From: Deltaproteobacteria bacterium | Lineage (GTDB): Bacteria > Desulfobacterota > Desulfobulbia > Desulfobulbales > BM004 | NCBI GenBank assembly: GCA_019312985.1 | Contig: JAFDCC010000298.1 | Coordinates: 1 to 6,440 of the forward strand | Direction: 5' to 3' | DNA: 6,440 nucleotides | In this document: one piece after another, positions 1 to 5,460 of the stretch | How the letters are laid out: each line of letters starts with the position of its first letter | How positions within the stretch are numbered: the first letter of the stretch is position 1 | Made by a program: the position numbers and the translations under genes | Notes under the pieces: generated by a model | What the model was told of the DNA's origin: nothing | What the model saw: only the letters and a program-made list of their open reading frames with translations | Database searches by the model: none

Positions 1-155
1 AAAAAGCGGGCGTGCTCCTCGTCGTTTGGCAGGTGCTTTGTCGTTTCTTCCGGCGCATTCCAGAGAAAGAGGAAAAGGCCGCCGCAGACAAGGATGAAGA
101 CGAGGTTGTATATCAGGATGTTCAGCCGCTTTTTTTTCGGGTCGGGAGTGCTCAT
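1..155 (-). CDS. Membrane-anchored protein of unknown function, N-terminal fragment (cut by left edge)
   Basis: Reading leftwards from an ATG at 155-153, 51 codons are open and the frame runs off the window. The product begins MSTPDPKKKRLN, a lysine/arginine-rich cytoplasmic tail. One hydrophobic segment follows at about residues 12-32 (ILIYNLVFILVCGG then LFLFLW), and then a polar stretch (APEETTKHLPNDEEHARF). This is the pattern of an uncleaved signal anchor with the rest of the protein in the periplasm. The start is supported by an AAGGAA ribosome-binding site 6 nt upstream, inside the 14-nt gap behind the FAD oxidoreductase stop, so the two genes are almost certainly co-transcribed. I do not recognise the family. 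A membrane-tethered c-type cytochrome or similar periplasmic protein would fit a Geobacter-like genome, but no CXXCH heme motif lies in the visible part. Confidence 0.72.
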   Translation of the reverse strand, partial: MSTPDPKKKRLNILIYNLVFILVCGGLFLFLWNAPEETTKHLPNDEEHARF

Positions 156-161
156 GGGGTG

Positions 162-167
162 TTCCTT
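162..167 (-). promoter_or_regulatory. Ribosome-binding site of the left-edge membrane protein gene
   Basis: The minus strand reads AAGGAA, 6 nt before the ATG at 155-153. It lies wholly in the 14-nt gap after the upstream oxidoreductase stop (TGA, 172-170). It fixes the start of the partial gene and supports translation from a shared mRNA. Confidence 0.7.
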
Positions 168-169
168 AT

Positions 170-1186
170 TCAGTCTGCCATCTCCAGCATGCTGAAGGGG
201 ATGATCCCTGCCCGCAGTGCCAGGAGAAGTATTTCCATGGTTGCTAAGTTCACTATCCTGTTTGTAGCAGATAATGCGGCGACGCGCAGATGTTTTTTCT
301 GCTTGGCGACGAGCCGTTCCAGTTCGCCGCAGTCGCAGTCCGGATCGATAATGGCGCGGGCTGCAGTCTCCCCGGAGACTAAAGCCTGGTACATGCCCTC
401 GCCGGTGAGTCCGGAGGCGAGTCCTGCTGCATCACCTATAAGCATTATGTTACCGAAACGCCAGCCGCGGTAATCAAAATTGATCAGCCCCCCCTGCGGC
501 TTCAGGCCATCTAAAGAAATACTCCGGGCCGCGGCCCAGCGTTTGAGATTCTGCAGCATTTTCCGTGGGGAGTTTCCGGGTATTGCGCCGTAGACCCCGA
601 TCGAGGCCATGTCCCGGAACGGGAATATCCAGGCGTAGCCGTTGCCGAAGAGGGTGTCGTTGAGGTGCCACTCCATCTTCTCTCGCCATCCCGGGACCCG
701 GAAGTGGATGCCGAGGCCGAGTTTCTCGGTAGGAATTCCGAGGTAGCGTCGCACCAGGTAGCGGGCGCCGTCCGCCCCGACGAGCTGCCGGAAGCCGAAG
801 GTTCCCTGGCTCGTTTCCACCGAATTCGGGGTGATCTTTGCCACCCGGCACGAGGTCCTGACCACCGTACCTGCCGCCCGGGCCTGCTCGTGCATCCATT
901 CCCCGAGGTGTTCCCGCCGGACGGTGGCCACCATGGGACTGTCGGACTGCAAAACAGTCTCCTGGAGAGTGGAGCGGATGTGCTGGGCGGGAAATGCCCT
1001 GTCGATAAGGCTTTCGGGAACGCGCCGGATGAGCCCCCGCCAGGTGATGCCGCCGCCGCACACCTTGGGGCCGGGAACCGCTTTTTTTTCGAGGACCAGG
1101 ACATCGAGGCCTTTTTCGGCCAGCAGTGCGGCGCAGGCAAGGCCGCCGGGGCCGGCCCCGATTATGATGACTGAAAATGAATGCAT
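170..1186 (-). CDS. Geranylgeranyl reductase family FAD-dependent oxidoreductase
   Basis: This is a flavoprotein of the geranylgeranyl reductase family (p-hydroxybenzoate-hydroxylase fold). Members hydrogenate isoprenoid chains or related lipids; the substrate here is unknown. From the ATG at 1186 the product has 338 residues. The N-terminal Rossmann motif GAGPGGLACAALLAEKG is at about residues 10-26, with the acidic end of strand 2 in VLEKK. The family motif PGPKVCGGGIT is at 38-48, with a cysteine after the FAD site. VGADGA is at 136-141, followed by YAWIFPF near 184-190. The second FAD motif IMLIGDAAGLASGLTGEGM is near 247-265. The length is slightly below the roughly 370-400 residues common in the family. 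The C-terminus is hydrophobic (MEILLLALRAGIIPF) and may touch the membrane. An in-frame TTG at 1213 with GAGGGG close upstream could add nine residues (MSPRRRKAN). I prefer the ATG, which has AAGG 5 nt upstream, because the Rossmann strand then starts near residue 4. It is the first gene of a unit with the left-edge membrane protein. Confidence 0.85.
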   Translation of the reverse strand: MHSFSVIIIGAGPGGLACAALLAEKGLDVLVLEKKAVPGPKVCGGGITWRGLIRRVPESLIDRAFPAQHIRSTLQETVLQSDSPMVATVRREHLGEWMHEQARAAGTVVRTSCRVAKITPNSVETSQGTFGFRQLVGADGARYLVRRYLGIPTEKLGLGIHFRVPGWREKMEWHLNDTLFGNGYAWIFPFRDMASIGVYGAIPGNSPRKMLQNLKRWAAARSISLDGLKPQGGLINFDYRGWRFGNIMLIGDAAGLASGLTGEGMYQALVSGETAARAIIDPDCDCGELERLVAKQKKHLRVAALSATNRIVNLATMEILLLALRAGIIPFSMLEMAD

Positions 1187-1240
1187 ATTTGCCTTGCGTC
1201 GCCGTGGAGACAAATCCCCTCAAAGAAAAAAGGATCCTAT

Positions 1241-1253
1241 GTATTATCAATAC
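1241..1253. repeat. Inverted repeat next to the mgtE -35 box
   Basis: GTATT-ATC-AATAC is a perfect 5-bp inverted repeat with a 3-nt centre. It ends exactly where the putative -35 element TTGGAA begins. Its GTATTAT half recurs as a direct repeat at 1276-1282, overlapping the -10 box. The placement is operator-like, but in AT-rich DNA such short palindromes can arise by chance. Confidence 0.35.
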
Positions 1254-1282
1254 TTGGAAATTATTGGATTTTCTGGTATTAT
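1254..1282 (+). promoter_or_regulatory. Putative sigma70-type promoter for mgtE
   Basis: The -35 element TTGGAA (1254-1259) is separated by exactly 17 nt from TATTAT (1277-1282), which matches the -10 consensus at 5 of 6 positions. It lies in the most AT-rich stretch of the divergent gap and points towards mgtE. Initiation near 1289 would leave a leader of about 155 nt before the ATG at 1444. The complementary strand also carries TATAAT (forward 1278-1283) facing the oxidoreductase, but without a recognisable -35 at 16-18 nt. Confidence 0.5.
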
Positions 1283-1283
1283 A

Positions 1284-1293
1284 GTAAATTTAC
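1284..1293. repeat. Perfect 10-bp palindrome at the predicted mgtE transcription start
   Basis: GTAAATTTAC is a perfect palindrome beginning 2 nt after the putative -10 box and covering the predicted start site near 1289. A protein bound here would block initiation, so the position suits a repressor site. No known operator consensus is recognised. Confidence 0.35.
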
Positions 1294-1313
1294 AACAAAC
1301 CGGGACGGGAACC

Positions 1314-1337
1314 TGCCAGTGTCGTTTTTTGCTGGCA
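1314..1337 (+). repeat. Inverted repeat / possible hairpin in the mgtE leader
   Basis: TGCCAG (1314-1319) pairs perfectly with CTGGCA (1332-1337) across a 12-nt loop containing a run of six T. Because the T run is in the loop and not after the stem, this is not an intrinsic terminator. It could form in the mgtE leader RNA. Confidence 0.3.
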
Positions 1338-1404
1338 ATTTAGCGGTTATCGGGTAAATGACTCTTGAGCCTCGCCTCTCCGGCTATGTTCCGGTTGGGT
1401 ACCA

Positions 1405-1410
1405 TATAAT
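1405..1410 (+). promoter_or_regulatory. Consensus -10 box (TATAAT) just upstream of mgtE
   Basis: A perfect TATAAT lies 33 nt before the ATG at 1444. No TTGACA-like hexamer sits at 16-18 nt and there is no TGn extension, so it would be a weak or activator-dependent second promoter. If used, transcription would begin near 1417 and the TTG at 1423 would be nearly leaderless, favouring the ATG start. Confidence 0.28.
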
Positions 1411-1443
1411 GTTTTTTGGCGTTTGGCCAGTCTGGTGCGTTTG

Positions 1444-2829
1444 ATGAAGGAAGCAACGTTTAAAAGAGAATTGATCGGCAATGAGGGGATGGTCCTGCTG
1501 GATACTGTCCGGCGCCTCAACCGCCGTGGTGCGGCGGCCCATCTCTCGAAGCTGCTGCACAAGACGCACCCGGCCGACATAGCCTGGGTATTCAGGCACC
1601 TGAACCCGGAAGAGCGCAGGAAAGTCTTCGGCATCATTGCCCAGATGGAGATGGTGGGCGATTTTTTAAGCGAAGTCGACGAGGCCATCATGCTGGAGCT
1701 TGTCCAGGATCTGACCCCGAAGTTCATGGTGGCCGTGGTTTCGGAGATGGCCTCCGATGACGTTGCCGACCTGCTGGAGGCCCTGCCTGAAGAGAAGGCC
1801 AACGAGATCCGCGATCTCATGGTCAAGGAGGATCGGGAAGAGGTCGACGAGCTGCTGCAGTACCACCCGGAGACCGCCGGCGGTCTCATGTCCCCCGATT
1901 TTCTTGCCCTCGACGGTGAACTGAGTGCCGGCGATGCCATCAAGATCGTCCAGGAGCGCTCCGAGGAGATGGAGATGTCATTCTATCTCTATATCACCCA
2001 CGGCGAGGGCCAGCTGGCAGGCGTGATATCGCTGCGTGAACTTTTGCTGCACCCGCCCTACCGGCAGCTGAAGAACATTATGAACACCAACGTGACATCC
2101 GTTGCCACGGACACCAGCCAGGATGAGGTGGCCCACGTCATTTCACAGTACAACATCCTGGCCGTGCCTGTCGTTGACAGCAATTACAACCTGGTGGGCA
2201 TCGTCACCGTCGATGACATCATCGACGTAATCCGGGAGGAGGCCAGTGAGGATTTTCTCCGCATGGCCGGCGCCGGCAAGGACACCGAGATCCTCTTGAA
2301 GTCCACCCTGGACAATGCCATGACCAGGGCCCCCTGGCTCTTTGCCAGTTGGGTCGGCGGTGTCATGGCGATGTTCATTATCTCCTTCTTCCACGACGAG
2401 CTCCAGAAAGTCCTCGCCCTGGCCGCCTTTATCCCCATCGTCATCGGCATGGGCGGCAACATTGCAACCCAGTCCAGCACCATCATCATCCGCGGTATCG
2501 CTACGGGCCGGGTGAATATGCAGGAACTCTCCAAGGTCATTCTCAAGGAGATGCGGGTCGGTTTGATTCTCGGCACGGTGTACGGCCTATTCCTCGGTGT
2601 CCTGGCATTTTTCGGCTATACCGGGCCCAGCTATCTCGGCCTCGCCGTCGGCCTCTCGGTTCTCTTTGTCATGACCTTGGCGGCCACGGTGGGGACCTTT
2701 GTTCCCCTGATCCTGAAGCGCTTGAATTTTGACGCGGCAATTGCCACCGGCCCCTTTGTGACGACATCCATTGACATCCTCGGTGTGCTTGCTTACTTTC
2801 TCATCGCAAAATCCCTGCTGCAGCTCTAA
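1444..2829 (+). CDS. mgtE: Magnesium transporter MgtE
   Basis: MgtE forms a homodimeric Mg2+-selective inner-membrane channel/transporter. Its cytosolic N and CBS domains sense Mg2+ and close the pore when internal Mg2+ is high. From the ATG the product has 461 residues (family about 450); subtract 7 from the positions below for this start, because they count from an alternative TTG at 1423. The helical N domain spans about 20-145 (LLDTVRRLNRRGA, HPADIAWVFRHL). It ends in the family motif HPETAGGLMSPDF at 148-160, where CBS1 begins. CBS2 is about 217-275 (ILAVPVVDSNYNLVGIVTVD). A linking helix follows, then five membrane segments over about 303-466. The signature PIVIGMGGNIATQSSTIIIR is at 338-357. 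Near the C-terminus, ATGPFVTTSID ends in D451, which by its distance from the end matches the pore aspartate D432 of Thermus MgtE. No strong Shine-Dalgarno decides between TTG 1423, GTG 1435 and ATG 1444; I chose ATG. All expected domains are present. Confidence 0.95.
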   Translation: MKEATFKRELIGNEGMVLLDTVRRLNRRGAAAHLSKLLHKTHPADIAWVFRHLNPEERRKVFGIIAQMEMVGDFLSEVDEAIMLELVQDLTPKFMVAVVSEMASDDVADLLEALPEEKANEIRDLMVKEDREEVDELLQYHPETAGGLMSPDFLALDGELSAGDAIKIVQERSEEMEMSFYLYITHGEGQLAGVISLRELLLHPPYRQLKNIMNTNVTSVATDTSQDEVAHVISQYNILAVPVVDSNYNLVGIVTVDDIIDVIREEASEDFLRMAGAGKDTEILLKSTLDNAMTRAPWLFASWVGGVMAMFIISFFHDELQKVLALAAFIPIVIGMGGNIATQSSTIIIRGIATGRVNMQELSKVILKEMRVGLILGTVYGLFLGVLAFFGYTGPSYLGLAVGLSVLFVMTLAATVGTFVPLILKRLNFDAAIATGPFVTTSIDILGVLAYFLIAKSLLQL

Positions 2830-2969
2830 GGGGGCAGCAGGCCGCTCCACTGGCAGATGCCGTCGATTTCTTTTTCGGACAGCAGCCTTGCATTGCAGCG
2901 GATCATGGACAACGGTAGATAAAAGGGAAATTACCGCTCCGGCACATCGGCAGCAGCAAGAGAACAAAT

Positions 2970-4085
2970 ATGTCCCGCAACAGTTACGAAAAGAAACGGA
3001 TCCCCTCCTGGCTCATCCTTGTCCTGATCCTCTTTGGCATATGGTGGCTGACCGACACCGGCGAGCGGCCGAAGTACGACAGAAAGGCGGAACCGCGCGT
3101 CGTCGCAGCCCGCGGTGACCTGGCCGAGGACGAAAAGAACACCATTGCCGTGTTCGAGGCGGCGGCGCCGTCGGTGGTTTATATCACCAGCATAGAGGTG
3201 CGGCGCTCCATCTTCAGCCTCAACGTGTACGAGATTCCCCAGGGAACCGGTTCCGGTTTTGTCTGGGACAGCGACGGCAGGATCGTGACCAATTATCACG
3301 TGGTGGGCGACGCCAGCCGCGTCGAGATAACCCTGGGGGACAACAGTGTCTACAAGGGCATCCTCGTCGGCGCCGCCCCGGATAAGGACATTGCGGTGCT
3401 GCAGATAGCCGCCCCGCCCGGGACGCTGCAGCCCCTCCCGCTGGGCGACTCAAAGAGCCTCCTCGTGGGGCAGAAGGTCTTTGCCATCGGCAACCCCTTC
3501 GGTCTCGACCACACCATCACCTCCGGCATAGTCAGCGCCCTGGACCGCGAGATCACGGCGGTGACCGGCAGGACGATCCAGGGGGTGATCCAGACCGATG
3601 CCGCCATCAACCCGGGCAATTCGGGCGGGCCGCTTTTGGACAGCGCCGGCCGCCTCATAGGGGTCAACACCGCCATCTACAGCCCATCGGGCGCCAGTGC
3701 CGGCATCGGTTTTGCGGTACCGGTCGATGAGGTCAACAAGGTGGTGCCGGAACTGATCCGGCACGGCCGGGTGATCCAGCCTGGAATAGGGGTCACCCTG
3801 GCCAGCGAGAGAATCGCCCGGCGCCTCGGGATCGAGGGGCTGCTGGTCATCAGCGTCCTGCCCGGCAGTTCAGCCGACAAGGCAGGCATCCGGGAAACAA
3901 GGCAGGTCAGGGACAAAATCATCCTGGGCGATATAATCCTCGCAATCAACGGCGCGCCCGTCCAGACATACGACGATCTGCGCAATGAACTGGATAACTA
4001 CGAGGTCGGCGACGAGGTGACCCTGATCCTGCTGCGCGGCGAAGAACACGCCGAGGTGCGGCTCAGTCTCGAAGCGGTGGAGTAA
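2970..4085 (+). CDS. Membrane-anchored HtrA/Deg serine protease with one PDZ domain (Deg1-like)
   Basis: This is a trypsin-fold (S1C) protease for envelope protein quality control. It has 371 residues. A basic start (MSRNSYEKKR) precedes one hydrophobic segment at 13-27 with no clear signal-peptidase site, so it is probably an inner-membrane anchor with the protease in the periplasm. The catalytic triad is intact: H110 in TNYHVV, D140 in DKDIAVL, S218 in NPGNSGGP. One PDZ domain spans about 270-367. Anchor, protease and single PDZ give the DegS layout. The sequence wording, however, resembles cyanobacterial HtrA and chloroplast Deg1: YEIPQGTGSGFVWD, LVGQKVFAIGNPFGLDHT and AIYSPSGASAGIGF. It follows mgtE after 140 bp on the same strand and may be partly co-transcribed. 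Upstream AAGAG is only a weak ribosome-binding site. The stop (TAA 4083-4085) touches the stop of the convergent gene. DegS-like regulatory cleavage is possible, but no sigma-E, RseA or RseB gene is visible here. Confidence 0.92.
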   Translation: MSRNSYEKKRIPSWLILVLILFGIWWLTDTGERPKYDRKAEPRVVAARGDLAEDEKNTIAVFEAAAPSVVYITSIEVRRSIFSLNVYEIPQGTGSGFVWDSDGRIVTNYHVVGDASRVEITLGDNSVYKGILVGAAPDKDIAVLQIAAPPGTLQPLPLGDSKSLLVGQKVFAIGNPFGLDHTITSGIVSALDREITAVTGRTIQGVIQTDAAINPGNSGGPLLDSAGRLIGVNTAIYSPSGASAGIGFAVPVDEVNKVVPELIRHGRVIQPGIGVTLASERIARRLGIEGLLVISVLPGSSADKAGIRETRQVRDKIILGDIILAINGAPVQTYDDLRNELDNYEVGDEVTLILLRGEEHAEVRLSLEAVE

Positions 4086-5129
4086 CTACTGCTGCCTTTT
4101 CTGGAGCAGTCTTTTGCGGTGGCGGGCATACTCCCGCAGGTTGCCGGCCCGGTCCGACTCGTCGATGATCTCCCGGCCGACTATCTCCTCGATAATGTCC
4201 TCGAGGCTGATCACCCCTGTTACGGAACCATACTCGTCCACGACGACGAAGAGGTGGAGGCGCTGCTCGAAAAACTCCAACAGTAGCCGGTTGAGCGGCG
4301 CCGCCTCGGGGACGAAGTGAACAGGCTGCATCAGTTCTGAAAGCTTCCGGTCCCTGCCGCCTTTTTCGGAGAGGCTCAGCAGCACGTTCCGGCTGAGGAC
4401 GATCCCCACCACATCGTCGGAGTTCTTGTCATAAATCGGCACCCTGCTGTGTCGGCTCCACTGCTCCTTGTTTTCCATAGCCTCGCCTATGGTCAGGTGC
4501 TCACTGAGGCTGAAAACAACGGTTCGGGGCGTCATTACCTGGCGCACGGTCTTGTCCTGCAGCCTCAGGATATTGGCGATGACCTCTTCCTGCTGGGGCT
4601 CAATCTCGCCGGATTTCCGCCCCAGCAAGGCCACCGCCCGGATCTCCTCGATGGACACCGGGGATATTTTTTCCTGTTCCGGGATGAGGTGGGTAACGGC
4701 CTGGCATAACCAGACAAGGGGATGCATCACCCGGATGAGGCCGTTGAGCGGCACCCCGATCCAGGCAGAGAGTTGGCGGGAGTAGGCGACCCCGGCTGTT
4801 TTCGGGAGAATCTCCGAGAAAAGCAGAATTACCAGGGTGAAGAAGATGGAAAACCAGATGAGGTTCTCCTCGCCGAAGACAGCCGAGGCGGAGGCACCGG
4901 CAACCGCGGCGCCCATGGTGTTGGCAATGGTGTTGAGCGTCAGGATGGCGGTGATCGGCTCCTGGATGTTTTTTTTCAGTTTTTTCAGGAGGATGCCTGA
5001 TTTTTTACCGGAATGGGCCATGACCTCTACCTGGCTATGGGGCACAGAGTAGAGCACAGCCTCCAGGACACTGCAGAGGGCAGAAACAATAATGGCAATG
5101 CTGGTTGCCAGGATCAATTGGGTGACCAA
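4086..5129 (-). CDS. CNNM/CorC-type membrane protein (DUF21 plus CBS pair)
   Basis: This family, also called HlyC/CorC or CNNM, is linked to Mg2+/Co2+ export or Na+/Mg2+ exchange; the direction here is unproven. The product has 347 residues. The DUF21 transmembrane domain covers about 1-150, with family marks at TLNTIAN (64-70) and LFSEILPK (103-110). A juxtamembrane helix precedes a CBS pair. CBS1 is about 196-255, beginning RQVMTPRTVVFSL and including HSRVPIYD. CBS2 is about 262-318, containing HLFVVVDEYGSVTGVISLED. The chain ends in a basic tail (LREYARHRKRLLQKRQQ) and lacks the C-terminal CorC_HlyC domain of many relatives of about 420-450 residues. The start is TTG at 5129-5127, fixed by a strong AAGGAGG 6 nt upstream. 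The stop (TAG, forward CTA 4086-4088) abuts the stop of the convergent protease with no base between. TlyC-like naming is possible, but no hemolysin role is implied. Confidence 0.9.
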   Translation of the reverse strand: MVTQLILATSIAIIVSALCSVLEAVLYSVPHSQVEVMAHSGKKSGILLKKLKKNIQEPITAILTLNTIANTMGAAVAGASASAVFGEENLIWFSIFFTLVILLFSEILPKTAGVAYSRQLSAWIGVPLNGLIRVMHPLVWLCQAVTHLIPEQEKISPVSIEEIRAVALLGRKSGEIEPQQEEVIANILRLQDKTVRQVMTPRTVVFSLSEHLTIGEAMENKEQWSRHSRVPIYDKNSDDVVGIVLSRNVLLSLSEKGGRDRKLSELMQPVHFVPEAAPLNRLLLEFFEQRLHLFVVVDEYGSVTGVISLEDIIEEIVGREIIDESDRAGNLREYARHRKRLLQKRQQ

Positions 5130-5135
5130 TGGATT

Positions 5136-5142
5136 CCTCCTT
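5136..5142 (-). promoter_or_regulatory. Strong Shine-Dalgarno deciding the TTG start of the CNNM-like gene
   Basis: The minus strand reads AAGGAGG, a near-complete match to the anti-Shine-Dalgarno of 16S rRNA, followed by 6 nt (AATCCA) and TTG at 5129-5127. No ATG or GTG is available near this spacing, so TTG is the start. Confidence 0.85.
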
Positions 5143-5214
5143 GTAATGAGATCGATATTTTCGGAGAAGGTGAGGGGAAGAAAAACAGTGATGTGGGGAT
5201 TTCGCCGTGCATTG

Positions 5215-5229
5215 TGACAGATGCTGTCA
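5215..5229. repeat. Perfect 6-3-6 inverted repeat, operator-like
   Basis: TGACAG-ATG-CTGTCA has two perfect 6-bp arms around a 3-nt centre. It lies about 85 bp upstream of the CNNM-like start and about 230 bp upstream of pepA. On the minus strand its right arm is part of a perfect TTGACA (forward 5225-5230), so a bound regulator could compete with RNA polymerase if that hexamer is a -35 box. The regulator is not known. Confidence 0.45.
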
Positions 5230-5414
5230 ATACCTCGTTCTATGGCGGCGCAGCCCCGTTCCCTCCGAGCCCTTCCGCTATTTCAGATATTGGAGTTCGC
5301 CGGTAACTGTGGTAAAGAAAGGGTGCCTCCACCGTGTCTGCAACAGGTACAGTGTATCCAATAGGGGTGAAAGTAGAAAGAGAAAAAGGGAAGGATACCA
5401 TAAAAAGAGCAGCA

Positions 5415-5430
5415 CCGGCCATAAAGCCGG
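5415..5430 (+). repeat. Small hairpin in the pepA leader
   Basis: CCGGC (5415-5419) and GCCGG (5426-5430) form a GC-only 5-bp stem with a 6-nt loop (CATAAA), ending 20 nt before the pepA ribosome-binding site. There is no trailing T run, so it is not an intrinsic terminator. Confidence 0.25.
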
Positions 5431-5450
5431 AAATAGCCGCAACCAGCATC

Positions 5451-5454
5451 GGAG
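5451..5454 (+). promoter_or_regulatory. Ribosome-binding site of pepA
   Basis: GGAG is followed by 6 nt (AAGAGT) and the ATG at 5461. This favours that ATG over the in-frame ATG 16 codons further in (MLAYF). Confidence 0.65.
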
Positions 5455-5460
5455 AAGAGT

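Larger units (their letters stand above)
5130..5460. other. Divergent intergenic region between the CNNM-like gene and pepA
   Basis: These 331 bp separate two divergently transcribed genes. They hold the ribosome-binding sites of both genes, a 6-3-6 inverted repeat (5215-5229), an uninterrupted 21-nt purine tract (5375-5395) within a longer purine-rich run, and a small hairpin (5415-5430) close to pepA. A perfect TTGACA is present on the minus strand (forward 5225-5230), but no -10-like hexamer lies 16-18 nt beyond it. I found no convincing complete promoter in either direction. Short ORFs exist on both strands, none with a ribosome-binding site. No RNA gene is recognised. Confidence 0.6.

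Noticed and set aside
1081..1090. T-rich run that might look like a terminator or slippery site
   Set aside because: It encodes lysine codons of the oxidoreductase (LEKK region) on the minus strand and sits inside a conserved motif with no stem beside it.
474..1250. Minus-strand 258- and 209-codon ORFs in other frames over the oxidoreductase
   Set aside because: These are alternative-frame readings of the same DNA, with arginine/proline-rich products typical of GC-rich shadow frames. They do not indicate a frameshift, because the motif-bearing frame is continuous.
665..1343. Plus-strand ORFs of 169 and 170 codons opposite the FAD oxidoreductase
   Set aside because: They are antisense shadows of a gene with clear family motifs. 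Their products are Pro/Arg/Gly-rich without any recognisable domain, and they lack ribosome-binding sites.
1347..1943. Minus-strand 198-codon ORF overlapping mgtE
   Set aside because: Its Ser/Arg-rich composition comes from the complement of the mgtE codons, which encode the conserved N domain here.
2830..2870. Possible terminator after mgtE
   Set aside because: The GC-rich segment after the stop forms no strong stem followed by a T run; the T-rich stretch near 2868-2876 is not preceded by a stable hairpin.
2893..2921. Possible promoter for the protease: TTGCAG, 17 nt, TAGATA
   Set aside because: The spacing is ideal but each hexamer matches consensus at only about 3 of 6 positions, which is common by chance.
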